NCBI RefSeq assembly: GCF_004358695.1 | Contig: NZ_SNAA01000005.1 | Span: 143,063-207,062 of the forward strand | DNA length: 64,000 nucleotides | Direction of reading: 5' to 3' | DNA from: Palleronia sediminis | GTDB taxonomy: Bacteria > Pseudomonadota > Alphaproteobacteria > Rhodobacterales > Rhodobacteraceae | Part shown: one piece after another, positions 1-8,531 of the stretch | How the letters are laid out: each line of letters starts with the position of its first letter | How positions within the stretch are numbered: position 1 is the first letter of the stretch | Position numbers and translations under genes: made by a program | Notes under the pieces: generated by a model | Seen by the model: the letters and a program-made list of their open reading frames with translations, nothing else | Told to the model about the DNA's origin: nothing | Databases searched by the model: none

Positions 1-250
1 AGAAATCGAACAGGTTCCAGCCGGATCGAAAGAAGCGCGGCCCGAACGCCACCAGCTTGAGCGCGATCTCGGCCACGAAGATCGTCAGGCACAGCATGTC
101 GACCGCGCGCACCAGCCCGCCGAATCGCGACATGATCGCGGTCGAGGTCTCCATCCCCAGGGTGATCGCGTTCACCACGATGACCGCGATGATCGCGTTC
201 TGCACCCTGGGGCTGGTCAGCCAGGCGCCAAGGCGGGCACGGGCGGTCAT
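1..250 (-). CDS. Voltage-gated cation channel, N-terminal part (cut by window edge)
   Basis: The first 83 codons are visible, starting at the ATG read from position 250 leftwards; the rest lies outside the window. The translation has a hydrophobic helix at about residues 17-34, a second at about 47-66, and the motif GWNLFDF near residue 77. This is the S1-S2-S3 pattern of the ion-transport (NaChBac / bacterial voltage-gated sodium channel) family, where GWNxFDF begins S3. The pore and voltage-sensing S4 are not visible, so ion selectivity cannot be judged. It lies downstream of argF on the same strand, 173 bases away, and is probably an independent gene. Confidence 0.75.
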   Translation of the reverse strand, partial: MTARARLGAWLTSPRVQNAIIAVIVVNAITLGMETSTAIMSRFGGLVRAVDMLCLTIFVAEIALKLVAFGPRFFRSGWNLFDF

Positions 251-423
251 GGCAAGCTCCGGTCATGGGTCGCATCCTGAATCGACAATCGCCGCGCCCC
301 CGTCAACGGATCGGATCGCCGGCTTCGACGTCAGGAAACCACGCAAAGGTTTACGATTCGTTCACATCCGTTCCGTATCACCGGACCATGATGCAACGAT
401 TTCGACATATCCTGCGATTCGCG

Positions 424-1329
424 TCATACGCCAAGGCAATGGCGCATGATCGCCTTTTGCGCATGCAGACGGTTCTCGGCCTCGTCGAAGATGACCGAAT
501 GCGGCCCGTCCATCACCTCGGACGTGGCCTCGTCGTCGCGATGGGCCGGCAGGCAGTGCATGAACAGCGCGTCGGGCGCCGCGCGCGCCATCAGCGCGGC
601 GTTCACCTGGTAGGGGCGCAACTGGTTGTGGCGCCGTTCGCGCGCCGATTGCGGGTCGTGCATCGACACCCACGTATCGGTCACGACGAGATCCGCGCCC
701 GCGACGGCCCGTGCCGGGTCACGCTCGATCGTGATGAAATCGCGCAGCGCCGGCTCGGGGTCGAGCGTTTCGGGCCCGGTAAAGGTCAGGTCGAACCCGA
801 ATTGCCGGCTCGCATGGGCGAAGCTGGTGAACACGTTGTTGCCGTCGCCCGACCACACCACCTTGCGTCCGGCGATGGGGCCGCGATGTTCCTCGTAGGT
901 CATCAGGTCGGCCATGATCTGGCAGGGGTGGCTGCGATTCGTCAGCCCGTTGATGACCGGCACGTCGGCATGCTCCGCCATCTCGACAAGCGTCGCCTCT
1001 TCGAAGGTGCGGATCATGATGAGATCGACATAGCGCGACATGACCCGCGCGGTGTCGGCGATGGTCTCGCCATGGCCGAGCTGCATGTCCGCCCCCGACA
1101 GGACCAGCGTCTCGCCGCCCATCTGCCGGACGCCCACGTCGAAACTGACCCGCGTGCGGGTCGATGGCTTTTCGAAGATCAGCGCGACCATCCGCCCCTC
1201 GAGCGGCAGGATATCGTCGGGCGCCCCGCGCGGACGGCCCGCGCGCGCGGCCTTCATCTCGCGCGCGGCGTCCAGGATCCCGCGCAGGGCGGCGGGGTCG
1301 GTTTGGTCGATATCGAGAAAATGCTGCAT
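424..1329 (-). CDS. argF: Ornithine carbamoyltransferase
   Basis: Transfers the carbamoyl group from carbamoyl phosphate to ornithine, giving citrulline for arginine synthesis in the cytoplasm. The 301-residue product has the carbamoyl-phosphate loop STRTR at residues 56-60, DMQLG and the HPCQI motif in the centre, and the ornithine-loop HCLPAHR near residue 260. Length is normal for the alphaproteobacterial type. An in-frame ATG six codons upstream exists, but MQHFLDI matches the usual family start. It follows argD by 66 bases on the same strand, so the two very likely form an argDF operon. Confidence 0.95.
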   Translation of the reverse strand: MQHFLDIDQTDPAALRGILDAAREMKAARAGRPRGAPDDILPLEGRMVALIFEKPSTRTRVSFDVGVRQMGGETLVLSGADMQLGHGETIADTARVMSRYVDLIMIRTFEEATLVEMAEHADVPVINGLTNRSHPCQIMADLMTYEEHRGPIAGRKVVWSGDGNNVFTSFAHASRQFGFDLTFTGPETLDPEPALRDFITIERDPARAVAGADLVVTDTWVSMHDPQSARERRHNQLRPYQVNAALMARAAPDALFMHCLPAHRDDEATSEVMDGPHSVIFDEAENRLHAQKAIMRHCLGV

Positions 1330-1395
1330 CCTGGCTCCTCGGGTCATGCGCGGATCGGGCCCGACGGCCCGGCTTTCGGTAGGGGGGCGGCGATC

Positions 1396-2577
1396 TCAGG
1401 CCGCGGCGGGGCGCAGGGCCTCTGCCGCGCGGTCGAGCCGGGCGACGGACTCGTCGATCTCGGCGTCGGTGACGGTCAGCGCCGGCAAGAGCCGCACCAC
1501 GTCGCCGGCGGCCGGCACCGTCAGCACATGCGCGTCGTATCCCGCGCGTACCAGCTCGGCGACCGGCACGCGGCATTCCAGCCCCAGCATCAGGCCCCGC
1601 CCCCGGATGCCCGAGAACACGTCGGGATGCGCGTCGACCAGGCCGCCCAGCCGCTGCTGCAGATGCCCCGCCGCCTGCGACACGCGCGGCAGGAACGCCG
1701 GGTCGCCCGCCACGATCTCGACCACGCGGGCGCCGACCGCGCAGGCCAGCGGGTTGCCGCCATAGGTCGAGCCATGGGTGCCCGCGACCATCGGCGCCGC
1801 GGCGCGCTCCGTGGCCAGCACGGCGCCCAACGGGAACCCACCGCCGATGCCCTTGGCCACCATTATGATATCGGGCGTCACGCCCGCCCATTCATGCGCG
1901 AACAGCCGGCCCGTGCGCCCCATGCCGCATTGCACCTCGTCGAGGATCAGCAGCACGCCATGCTCGTCGCAGAGCGCGCGCAGCCCCTTGAGACAGTGAT
2001 CCGGCAGGACCCGAATGCCCCCCTCGCCCTGGATCGGCTCGATCATCACGGCGGCAGTGCCCGGCCCGATCGCCGTGCGCAGGGCGGCGTGATCGCCCCA
2101 GGGCAACTGCCGGAACCCCGGCAGCAGCGGGGCGAAGCCCTCGGTCATCTTCTTCGACCCGCTGGCCGCGATGGCGGCGGCGGACCGGCCGTGGAAACAC
2201 CCCTCGAAGGTCAGGATCTCGGTCCGATCCTCACCTCGGTCGTACCAGAACCGCCGCGCCATCTTGATGGCGAGCTCGCAGGCCTCGGTGCCCGAATTGG
2301 TGAAGAACGCCGTATCGGCAAAGCTGTGTTCGACCAGCAGATCCGCCAGTTTCTGCTGGGCCGGGATCCGGTAGAGGTTCGAGACATGCCACAGCGCCTG
2401 CGCCTGGTCGGTCAGCGTCTCGACCAGCGCGGGGTGCGCATGGCCCAGCGCGTTCACCGCGATCCCGGCGCCGAAATCGAGATATCGCTCGCCCTCGGCG
2501 GTCCACAGCCAGCTTCCCTCGCCGCGGACGAATTCCAGCGGCGCGCGGTTATATGTCGGAAGGATCGAAGGAATCAT
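1396..2577 (-). CDS. argD: Acetylornithine (class III) aminotransferase
   Basis: PLP-dependent aminotransferase that makes N-acetylornithine from N-acetylglutamate semialdehyde in arginine synthesis; many family members also serve the succinyldiaminopimelate step of lysine synthesis. The 393-residue product starts MIPSILPTYNR. It carries NSGTEACE (PLP phosphate region), the aspartate of LILDEVQCGMGRTG and the PLP lysine in VAKGIGGG. A longer in-frame start 27 codons upstream gives an Arg/Pro-rich leader that looks non-coding, so the start at 2577 was chosen. It is the first gene of the argD-argF pair. Confidence 0.95.
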   Translation of the reverse strand: MIPSILPTYNRAPLEFVRGEGSWLWTAEGERYLDFGAGIAVNALGHAHPALVETLTDQAQALWHVSNLYRIPAQQKLADLLVEHSFADTAFFTNSGTEACELAIKMARRFWYDRGEDRTEILTFEGCFHGRSAAAIAASGSKKMTEGFAPLLPGFRQLPWGDHAALRTAIGPGTAAVMIEPIQGEGGIRVLPDHCLKGLRALCDEHGVLLILDEVQCGMGRTGRLFAHEWAGVTPDIIMVAKGIGGGFPLGAVLATERAAAPMVAGTHGSTYGGNPLACAVGARVVEIVAGDPAFLPRVSQAAGHLQQRLGGLVDAHPDVFSGIRGRGLMLGLECRVPVAELVRAGYDAHVLTVPAAGDVVRLLPALTVTDAEIDESVARLDRAAEALRPAAA

Positions 2578-2766
2578 GGGTGCGGTCCTGACAGAGACGC
2601 GGATCGGAAGGGGGGATGGACGAAAGCCGGTGCGCCGCGCCCGGACGGGGTCCGGCACGCGGCCCGCATGGAGTCAGCGGCGCCGTCGGAGGCGGGTGGA
2701 TACGGCATCGTGCGTCATGGCAAACGGCATACCCCTGCGTCATGGCCCGCGCAAGACCCCGCCCCT

Positions 2767-3588
2767 TCAGCCCTTGAGCCGGTAGCCGCGCGCGAGCCAC
2801 CGCCATCCCACCGCCATCAGCGCGGCGGTGACCCCGACCGACACCAGCGCCCCCAGCACCGGCGACGCGTCCGACGTGCCGAGCGTGCCATAGCGCGCGC
2901 CGTCGATGAGGTAGAAGAACGGGTTGAGATGCGACAGCGATACCAGCGGCGGGGGCAGCGCCTCGATCGAGTAGAAGGTGCCCGACAGGAAACTCAGCGG
3001 CGTGATGATGAAATTCGTGATCGCCGACATCTGGTCGAACTTATTGGCGACGATTCCCGCCAGCAGGCCCAGCGCGCCCATCATCGCCCCGCCCAGCACG
3101 ATGAACAGCAGCAGCCACCACGGATGCGCAAGCCCGGTGCCGATCACGGTGACCATGACGAAACCGATGACCATCGCCACAAGCGCACCGCGCGCAAGAC
3201 CGCCCGCCAGGTATCCCGCCAGCAATTCGAGCGGCGAGAGCGGCGGCATCAGCGTATCGACGATATTTCCCTGCACCTTGGCCGCCAGAAGCGACGAAGA
3301 CGTGTTGGCAAAAGCGTTCTGGATCACGGTCATCATCAACAGCCCCGGCGCGATGAACTGCACGAAGGGCACGCCCATCACGTCGCCCCGCGTGGGCCCG
3401 ATGGCGATGGCGAAGACCGCGAGGAACAGCCCCGCGTTGATCAGCGGGCCCAGCACGGTCTGGCTCCAGATCGACAGGAACCGGCGGCATTCCCTTTCGG
3501 CCAGGGTGATCGTGCCGCGGGCGTTCCAGCGCCCGAACCGGCGCACGCCCATGTCCGCGGGCCTGCGCGTCCGTTCGATATCCGTCAT
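2767..3588 (-). CDS. ABC-2 type transporter permease
   Basis: A 273-residue integral membrane protein with about six hydrophobic segments in the C-terminal two thirds and a soluble basic N-terminus. The sequence (FLSIWSQTVLGPLINAGLF near the start, then a central FANTSSSLLAAKVQGN) matches the ABC-2 permease family of YadH/NodJ type, which exports lipids, polysaccharides or drugs with a separate ATPase. No ATPase gene lies beside it, so the partner and substrate are unknown. The chosen start (3588) gives MTDIERTRR; an alternative ATG lies at 3552. It diverges from gcrA and lies 189 bases upstream of argD on the same strand. Confidence 0.85.
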   Translation of the reverse strand: MTDIERTRRPADMGVRRFGRWNARGTITLAERECRRFLSIWSQTVLGPLINAGLFLAVFAIAIGPTRGDVMGVPFVQFIAPGLLMMTVIQNAFANTSSSLLAAKVQGNIVDTLMPPLSPLELLAGYLAGGLARGALVAMVIGFVMVTVIGTGLAHPWWLLLFIVLGGAMMGALGLLAGIVANKFDQMSAITNFIITPLSFLSGTFYSIEALPPPLVSLSHLNPFFYLIDGARYGTLGTSDASPVLGALVSVGVTAALMAVGWRWLARGYRLKG

Positions 3589-3739
3589 GCGTTCCCGCTT
3601 TCGTTTGGTGCAATCGGGCGCGGCCACCTTGTTTCGGCCGCGCGCGTGATTAGAATAGCGGTCCGACCGAATACTCAAGGCAGGACCCCGGCTTTTCGCC
3701 GCTCCTGCCCTGACGACCCCCAGCCGAGCGGAGCTTGTG

Positions 3740-4315
3740 ATGTCCTGGACCGACGAACGCGTCGCGCTTCTCACGAAGATGTGGCACGAGGGGCAATCGG
3801 CCTCGCAGATTGCCAAGGAACTTGGCGGCGTGACGCGCAATGCCGTGATCGGCAAGGTGCATCGCCTTGGCCTTTCGGGCCGCGATGCCGAACCGCCCAA
3901 GACGGCGGAGCCTGCCGCCCCGCCCCTGGCCGCGGAACCGGCCGCCGCCGAGGCCCCGGCGCCCGACCCAGTGCCCGAGCCGGAACCCGAGGCCGAGCCC
4001 GAGCCCGAAGAGGCGCCGGTCCAGATGCCGCCGCGCCGCCAGATCATCCCCGCGGGCCAGCCCCTGCCGCCGCAACCCTCGGCCAACGAGATCGACCCCG
4101 AGGCGCTGGCCAATGTGCGCGAGGTCGAAAAGACGGCCAAGCGCATCAGCCTGATGGAGCTGACCGAGCGGGTCTGCAAATGGCCCATCGGCGACCCCGC
4201 CACCGAGGATTTCGCCTTTTGCGGCCTCGCGGTGGAGCCGGGCAAACCCTATTGCGAGGCCCATGTCGGCGTGGCCTTCCAGCCGATGTCCTCGCGGCGC
4301 GACCGCCGCCGCTAG
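3740..4315 (+). CDS. gcrA: GcrA cell-cycle transcriptional regulator
   Basis: A 191-residue GcrA-family protein. The N-terminus (MSWTDERVALL, then a helix-turn-helix to about residue 45 containing NAVIGKVHRLGLSGR) is the signature DNA-binding domain. A middle stretch rich in Glu-Pro pairs (about residues 55-95) is likely a disordered linker. The C-terminus has a cysteine-containing patch (CKWPIGDP, FCGL, YCEAH) typical of the family. In Caulobacter, GcrA binds sigma-70 and reads CcrM methylation to time cell-cycle promoters; the same role is inferred here. ATG at 3740 is preferred over the adjoining GTG. Its TAG stop shares the bases CTAG with the convergent gene at 4312. Confidence 0.93.
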   Translation: MSWTDERVALLTKMWHEGQSASQIAKELGGVTRNAVIGKVHRLGLSGRDAEPPKTAEPAAPPLAAEPAAAEAPAPDPVPEPEPEAEPEPEEAPVQMPPRRQIIPAGQPLPPQPSANEIDPEALANVREVEKTAKRISLMELTERVCKWPIGDPATEDFAFCGLAVEPGKPYCEAHVGVAFQPMSSRRDRRR

Positions 4316-4710
4316 GATCCGGCGCCGGTCCAGCCCTCGACCTGCTCGCGCAGCGCCTCGACCAGGTCCGCGGCCTCGGTCGGGTGCGAAAACACCGGCA
4401 CCGTCGGAAAGGTGCGGGCAAGCGCCTGTGCAACGGCGGGGTCGGCCACCGCGACCACGGGCGCGCCGCGATGGTGGAGCGATGCCACCAGCCGTGCCCC
4501 CGCCCCGCCGGGACCGGCCAGCGCCAGAATCGCCCCGTCGAGCCGCGCGGCGCGCCATTCGGGCAGAGCCGCGTCGTCGAGCCGGTCGGGCCCGCGCGGC
4601 ACCGCGCCCGCCGCGCGGATCGCATCGCCCAAGCCTGCCGGCAAAAGCTCTGCGGCGACATCGTCCGCCGCCAGTCCGATGACCCTGTCGGCCGCGTTTT
4701 CCATGCTCAT
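4312..4710 (-). CDS. Degenerate receiver-like protein, partner of HWE kinase
   Basis: A 132-residue protein whose start ATG overlaps the stop of the upstream histidine kinase gene (ATGA at 4707-4710), so the two are co-translated. The pattern of alternating hydrophobic strands and the ending around PVFSHPTEAADLVEAL resemble response-regulator receiver domains that accompany HWE kinases. All three catalytic positions appear lost: the phospho-acceptor Asp is Ala in DGAILALAG, the Thr/Ser position in VVAVAD is not a hydroxyl residue, and the conserved Lys is His in FSHPT. I therefore call it a pseudo-receiver. Assignment rests on pattern matching by eye. Confidence 0.6.
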   Translation of the reverse strand: MSMENAADRVIGLAADDVAAELLPAGLGDAIRAAGAVPRGPDRLDDAALPEWRAARLDGAILALAGPGGAGARLVASLHHRGAPVVAVADPAVAQALARTFPTVPVFSHPTEAADLVEALREQVEGWTGAGS

Positions 4711-6575
4711 GCCCCCTGCGTCTCTTCGATCAGGACCAGCGGCAGGGTGATCGTCACGCGCAGCCCCTCGGGCCGCCAATCCGTCACCAGATCGCCCTTG
4801 AGCTGCCCCTCGACCACCGTTCGGACGAGCTGGCTGCCGAAACCGGTGGCGCCCGGCTCCTGCTCGATCGCCGGGCCGTCGCGTTCCTCCCAGATCAGCG
4901 ACAGGGCGGCGTCGCCGCGCGTCCACGTCACCGATAGCCGGCCGCCCGGTACCGACAGCGCACCGTATTTCGCCGCGTTGGTCGCTAGTTCGTGCAGCAC
5001 CAGCGCGAGGTTCGTCACCCCGTCGGGGCTGATATGCAGCGCCGGGCCGGACATCGACAGGTGTTCGGTCGCGTGCATGAGGTGCGGCGAGATCAGCGCC
5101 GCGACCAGTTCCGACACGGCGATGGCCTGTCTAGGCCCCGCCTCGCCCCCGATCGAGGGGCGGATGAGGTCATGCGCCGTGGCCAGCGCCCGCACCCGGT
5201 TGCGCAGCGACTCGGCCATTTCGCGCGGTGTATGGCTGACCCGCGCGGTCATCGAGATCATCCCGCCCACCACGGTGAACAGGTTCTTGACCCGGTGGTT
5301 GAGCTCGCGGATCAGCGCCTCGCGGCCTTCGTTCTGGCGGTTTTCCTCGGTAACGTCGCGCAGGAACAGCAAGAGCCGCTCGTCGTCGGGAAAGATGCGG
5401 ATCTCGAACACCTGGCCCTCGGCCGTGGTCGCCTCGAGCGCGGCGGGGCTGCTGCCGTCGCGCGCGGCGCGGAACGCGCTTTCCAGATCGAGCCCGCTGC
5501 CCGCGGGCAGCAGCGAAAAGATGGACGTGCCCTCCAGCCTTTCCGCCCCCCGGCCCAGCTTGTCCAGAACCGCGGCATTGGCAAAGATCACCCTGTTCTC
5601 GCCGTCGATCTGCAGGATGCCGTCGCTCGTCAGGTCGTGGAACCGGGCCAGCCGCGCGTCGCGGCGGCGCAGCTCGGCCCGGTCGCGCTTGCGCTCGGTC
5701 TGGTCGATGACCACCCCCACGGCCAGGTCCGACCCCTCGACCCGCCGCGCCGTCACGTCAAGCTCGACCGACCTGCCATCGTCCAGGCGGAACACCATCG
5801 GCTCGTTCGTCACCGCCTCGCCATGCAGCGCGGCGCGCACGATGGGATAGTCCTCTTCGCGCAGCGGGCGGCCGTCGGGATGCTCGGCGTTGAACCGGAC
5901 ATGGCCCGCGACCCCCTGGGAAGGGTCGGACACGTCGCTTGCGATCTCGCGCAGCTTGCGGTTGCGCATGACGATCTCGGCCGTGCCGCGTCGCGCCACC
6001 ACCACGCCCACCGGCAGCTCGTTCAGGATCGCGTGGAACGATTCACGCTCGCGCCGCGCGATATCGAGGTTCTGGCGCAGCCGGATCTCGCTTTCGACGC
6101 CGGTCGCGATCTCGGTCATCAGCTCGATCTCGTCGTCGCTCCAGTCGCGGGGCCGGTCCGTGATCGCGCAGAGCGAACCCAGCGTGTAGCCATGCACATC
6201 GCGCAGAGGCACGCCGAGATAGCCCACCGCGTTCATGTCGGTCACCGCCCCGTTGCCCGCGAGGACCGGGTGCGCGCGGGCATCGCGCACGACCAGCGGC
6301 GCGTCGCGCGCGACGACATGCTGGCAGAACGAATGGCTGAGCGGCGTCTCGCGCGTCTGCGACAAGGGCGCCCGCAGGCCGCTTTGCGCCTTGAAGAACT
6401 GGCGCCCCGGCTCGACCAGCGACACCAGGCTGACAGGCACGCCGAGGCATCTTTTGACCAGCGACACGGCGCGGTCGAATGCCGGCTCGGCCGGGCTGTC
6501 GAGCAGCCCGGTCGCCCGAAGGCTGTCGAGACGCCCGCCGTCATGCAGGGCGGAAAGCTCCGGGCGGTCGGTCAT
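4707..6575 (-). CDS. GAF/PAS sensor histidine kinase of the HWE family
   Basis: A 622-residue soluble sensor kinase. Residues about 20-165 form a GAF domain of the kind found at the N-terminus of such kinases (FFKAQSGL, PLSHSFCQHVV). PAS-like domains follow at about 180-295 and 308-410. The HWE catalytic region begins near 420, with the phospho-acceptor His427 in ELNHRVKNLF and the Trp-x-Glu of the family in LIWEERDGP. No membrane helix or signal peptide is seen, so it senses a cytoplasmic signal. The start at 6575 has GAGGA about nine bases upstream; an in-frame ATG at 6596 is an alternative. It is translationally coupled to the pseudo-receiver gene downstream. Confidence 0.9.
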   Translation of the reverse strand: MTDRPELSALHDGGRLDSLRATGLLDSPAEPAFDRAVSLVKRCLGVPVSLVSLVEPGRQFFKAQSGLRAPLSQTRETPLSHSFCQHVVARDAPLVVRDARAHPVLAGNGAVTDMNAVGYLGVPLRDVHGYTLGSLCAITDRPRDWSDDEIELMTEIATGVESEIRLRQNLDIARRERESFHAILNELPVGVVVARRGTAEIVMRNRKLREIASDVSDPSQGVAGHVRFNAEHPDGRPLREEDYPIVRAALHGEAVTNEPMVFRLDDGRSVELDVTARRVEGSDLAVGVVIDQTERKRDRAELRRRDARLARFHDLTSDGILQIDGENRVIFANAAVLDKLGRGAERLEGTSIFSLLPAGSGLDLESAFRAARDGSSPAALEATTAEGQVFEIRIFPDDERLLLFLRDVTEENRQNEGREALIRELNHRVKNLFTVVGGMISMTARVSHTPREMAESLRNRVRALATAHDLIRPSIGGEAGPRQAIAVSELVAALISPHLMHATEHLSMSGPALHISPDGVTNLALVLHELATNAAKYGALSVPGGRLSVTWTRGDAALSLIWEERDGPAIEQEPGATGFGSQLVRTVVEGQLKGDLVTDWRPEGLRVTITLPLVLIEETQGA

Positions 6576-6803
6576 TGCGGGCAATCCTCGGGACATGGCG
6601 GGCAAGGCCTCGCGCGGCGAAAGGGTGCCGGGCAGCGGCTCGGGCGCGACGACTGCGAAATAATGGGCAGATCGCCCGATATGCGCAAGCGGGGATCGCG
6701 GCGGCCGGCGCGGCAGCCTCTTTCGCGGCCGCATTGAACCGCGCGGCCCCGGCCGGCGTTTTGCCATGCGGCGCAATGGGCCGCGCGGGATTACGGGGGC
6801 GGG

Positions 6804-8531
6804 ATGGAACACGGGAAACGGGCTTGGGGCGCGACACGCCGACCGGACGGGGCATGGGATATCGCGACATGGGCCCCCTCGGCCGAAGGCGTCGCGCTGG
6901 TGCTGGACGAGGCGCGCCATTCGATGGAACGGGATGCCGAGGGCTGGCACCACATCCGCGTCGAGGCCGCGCCCGGCGCGCGCTATGGTTTCGAGATCGG
7001 CGGGCGGGTCTTTCCCGACCCGGCCTCGCGGCGGCAGGATGGCGGTGTCGCCGCCCGCTCGGTGTTGGTCGATCCCGGCGCGCTGATCCACCACGCGACA
7101 TGGACCGGGCGCGACTGGGCCGAGGCCGTCATCCTCGAACTCCATGTCGGCACCTTCACCGCGCAGGGCACGCTTCGCGCCGCGGCCGAACGTCTGCACG
7201 GGCTGGCCGATCTCGGGATCACCGCCATCGGGCTGATGCCGCTCGCCCAGTTCGAGGGCGAGCGCGGCTGGGGCTATGACGGCGTTCTGCCCTACGCGAT
7301 CCATCCCGCCTACGGCACGCCCGACGACATGGCGGCCTTCGTGCGGATCGCGCATGAGGCCGGGCTGATGGTGCTGATCGACGCGGTCTACAACCATTTC
7401 GGCCCCGAGGGCGACGTGCTGGGCCAGGTCTGCCCCGAGTTCTTCGACGCGGAGCGGCACACCCCCTGGGGCGCGGCGATAGATTTCGACCGCCCCGAGG
7501 TGCAGGATTTCTTTATCGGCAATGCCGAGATGTGGCTGCGCGACTACCGGGCGGACGGGCTGCGGCTCGACGCGGTGCACCAGATCGGCCGGGCCGAGGA
7601 TACCTGGTTCCTGACCCGCATGGCCGAGCGGCTCGCCCCGCTCGAGGAAAAGGGCCGGCGCATCCATCTCGTGACCGAGGACGAACGCAACCTCGCAAGC
7701 TACGTCTCGGGGGACCATCCTATCCGCGCCCAGTGGAACGACGACTGGCACCACGCGATCCACTGCCTTCTGACCGGCGAAAGCGCGTCCTATTACCGCC
7801 CCTTCTCGGTCGATCCCTTCGGCGATCTCGTTACCGCCATGCGCGACGGGCAGGTCGACCAGGGGCAGCCCCGCCCGCATCAGGACACCCCCCGCGGCGA
7901 GCCGTCGGGCCACCTGCCGCCCGATCATTTCGTCAACGCCAACCAGACCCACGACCAGGTCGGCAACCGCGCCATGGGCGAGCGGCTGGTGGCGCTGACC
8001 GACCCGGCCACGGCGCAGGTCGTCCACGCCATGCTGCTCTGCGCGCCCTTCATTCCCATGCTCTTCATGGGCGAAGAGGTGGGCGCCCGCGCGCCGTTCC
8101 AGTTCTTCACCGATTTCCACGGCGATCTCGCCGATGCCGTGCGGCAGGGGCGGCGGTCCGAGTTTCCCGAATTCGCCGATGCCCGCGACGAGATCCCCGA
8201 CCCCAATGCCCGCCAGACCTTTGCCGATTCGCGCCCCTATGCCCGCGCGGCCGAGGATGCCGAGGACTGGCGCGCGCTGACCCGTCATTGCCTCGGCCTG
8301 CGCCACGAGCATGTGATCCCGCTTCTGTCCAGCGGCTGGCACGGCACCGAGGTCGACCGCCTGTCCGACAGGTCGCTGCGCGCGCGCTGGCGTTTCGCCG
8401 ACGGCACGCTCGAGATCGCCTTCACCATGGAGGGCGAGCCGCCCTCGGGCAGCGACGACATGCGCGAGATCTATTATCACAAGGCGGAGACCGGCGCCGG
8501 ACTTCGCGTGGGCATCGGAGACCCTCAATGA
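6804..8531 (+). CDS. treZ: Malto-oligosyltrehalose trehalohydrolase
   Basis: GH13 enzyme that releases trehalose from maltooligosyl-trehalose made by TreY. The 575-residue protein has an N-terminal CBM48-like region (about 1-95, WAPSAEGVALVLD). A catalytic barrel follows, with VYNHFGPEG, the nucleophile Asp in GLRLDAVHQI, the acid Glu in LVTEDERN, and NQTHDQVGNR. Its stop codon overlaps the treY start (ATGA at 8528-8531), so the two are one operon. No treX/glgX debranching gene is present in the window. Confidence 0.95.
   Translation: MEHGKRAWGATRRPDGAWDIATWAPSAEGVALVLDEARHSMERDAEGWHHIRVEAAPGARYGFEIGGRVFPDPASRRQDGGVAARSVLVDPGALIHHATWTGRDWAEAVILELHVGTFTAQGTLRAAAERLHGLADLGITAIGLMPLAQFEGERGWGYDGVLPYAIHPAYGTPDDMAAFVRIAHEAGLMVLIDAVYNHFGPEGDVLGQVCPEFFDAERHTPWGAAIDFDRPEVQDFFIGNAEMWLRDYRADGLRLDAVHQIGRAEDTWFLTRMAERLAPLEEKGRRIHLVTEDERNLASYVSGDHPIRAQWNDDWHHAIHCLLTGESASYYRPFSVDPFGDLVTAMRDGQVDQGQPRPHQDTPRGEPSGHLPPDHFVNANQTHDQVGNRAMGERLVALTDPATAQVVHAMLLCAPFIPMLFMGEEVGARAPFQFFTDFHGDLADAVRQGRRSEFPEFADARDEIPDPNARQTFADSRPYARAAEDAEDWRALTRHCLGLRHEHVIPLLSSGWHGTEVDRLSDRSLRARWRFADGTLEIAFTMEGEPPSGSDDMREIYYHKAETGAGLRVGIGDPQ

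Noticed and set aside
265-5850. Very long open frame of 1861 codons on the plus strand
   Set aside because: It runs antisense through argF, argD, the ABC-2 permease and the kinase, is rich in Arg, His and Gly, and matches no family. It is a by-product of high GC in the third codon position.
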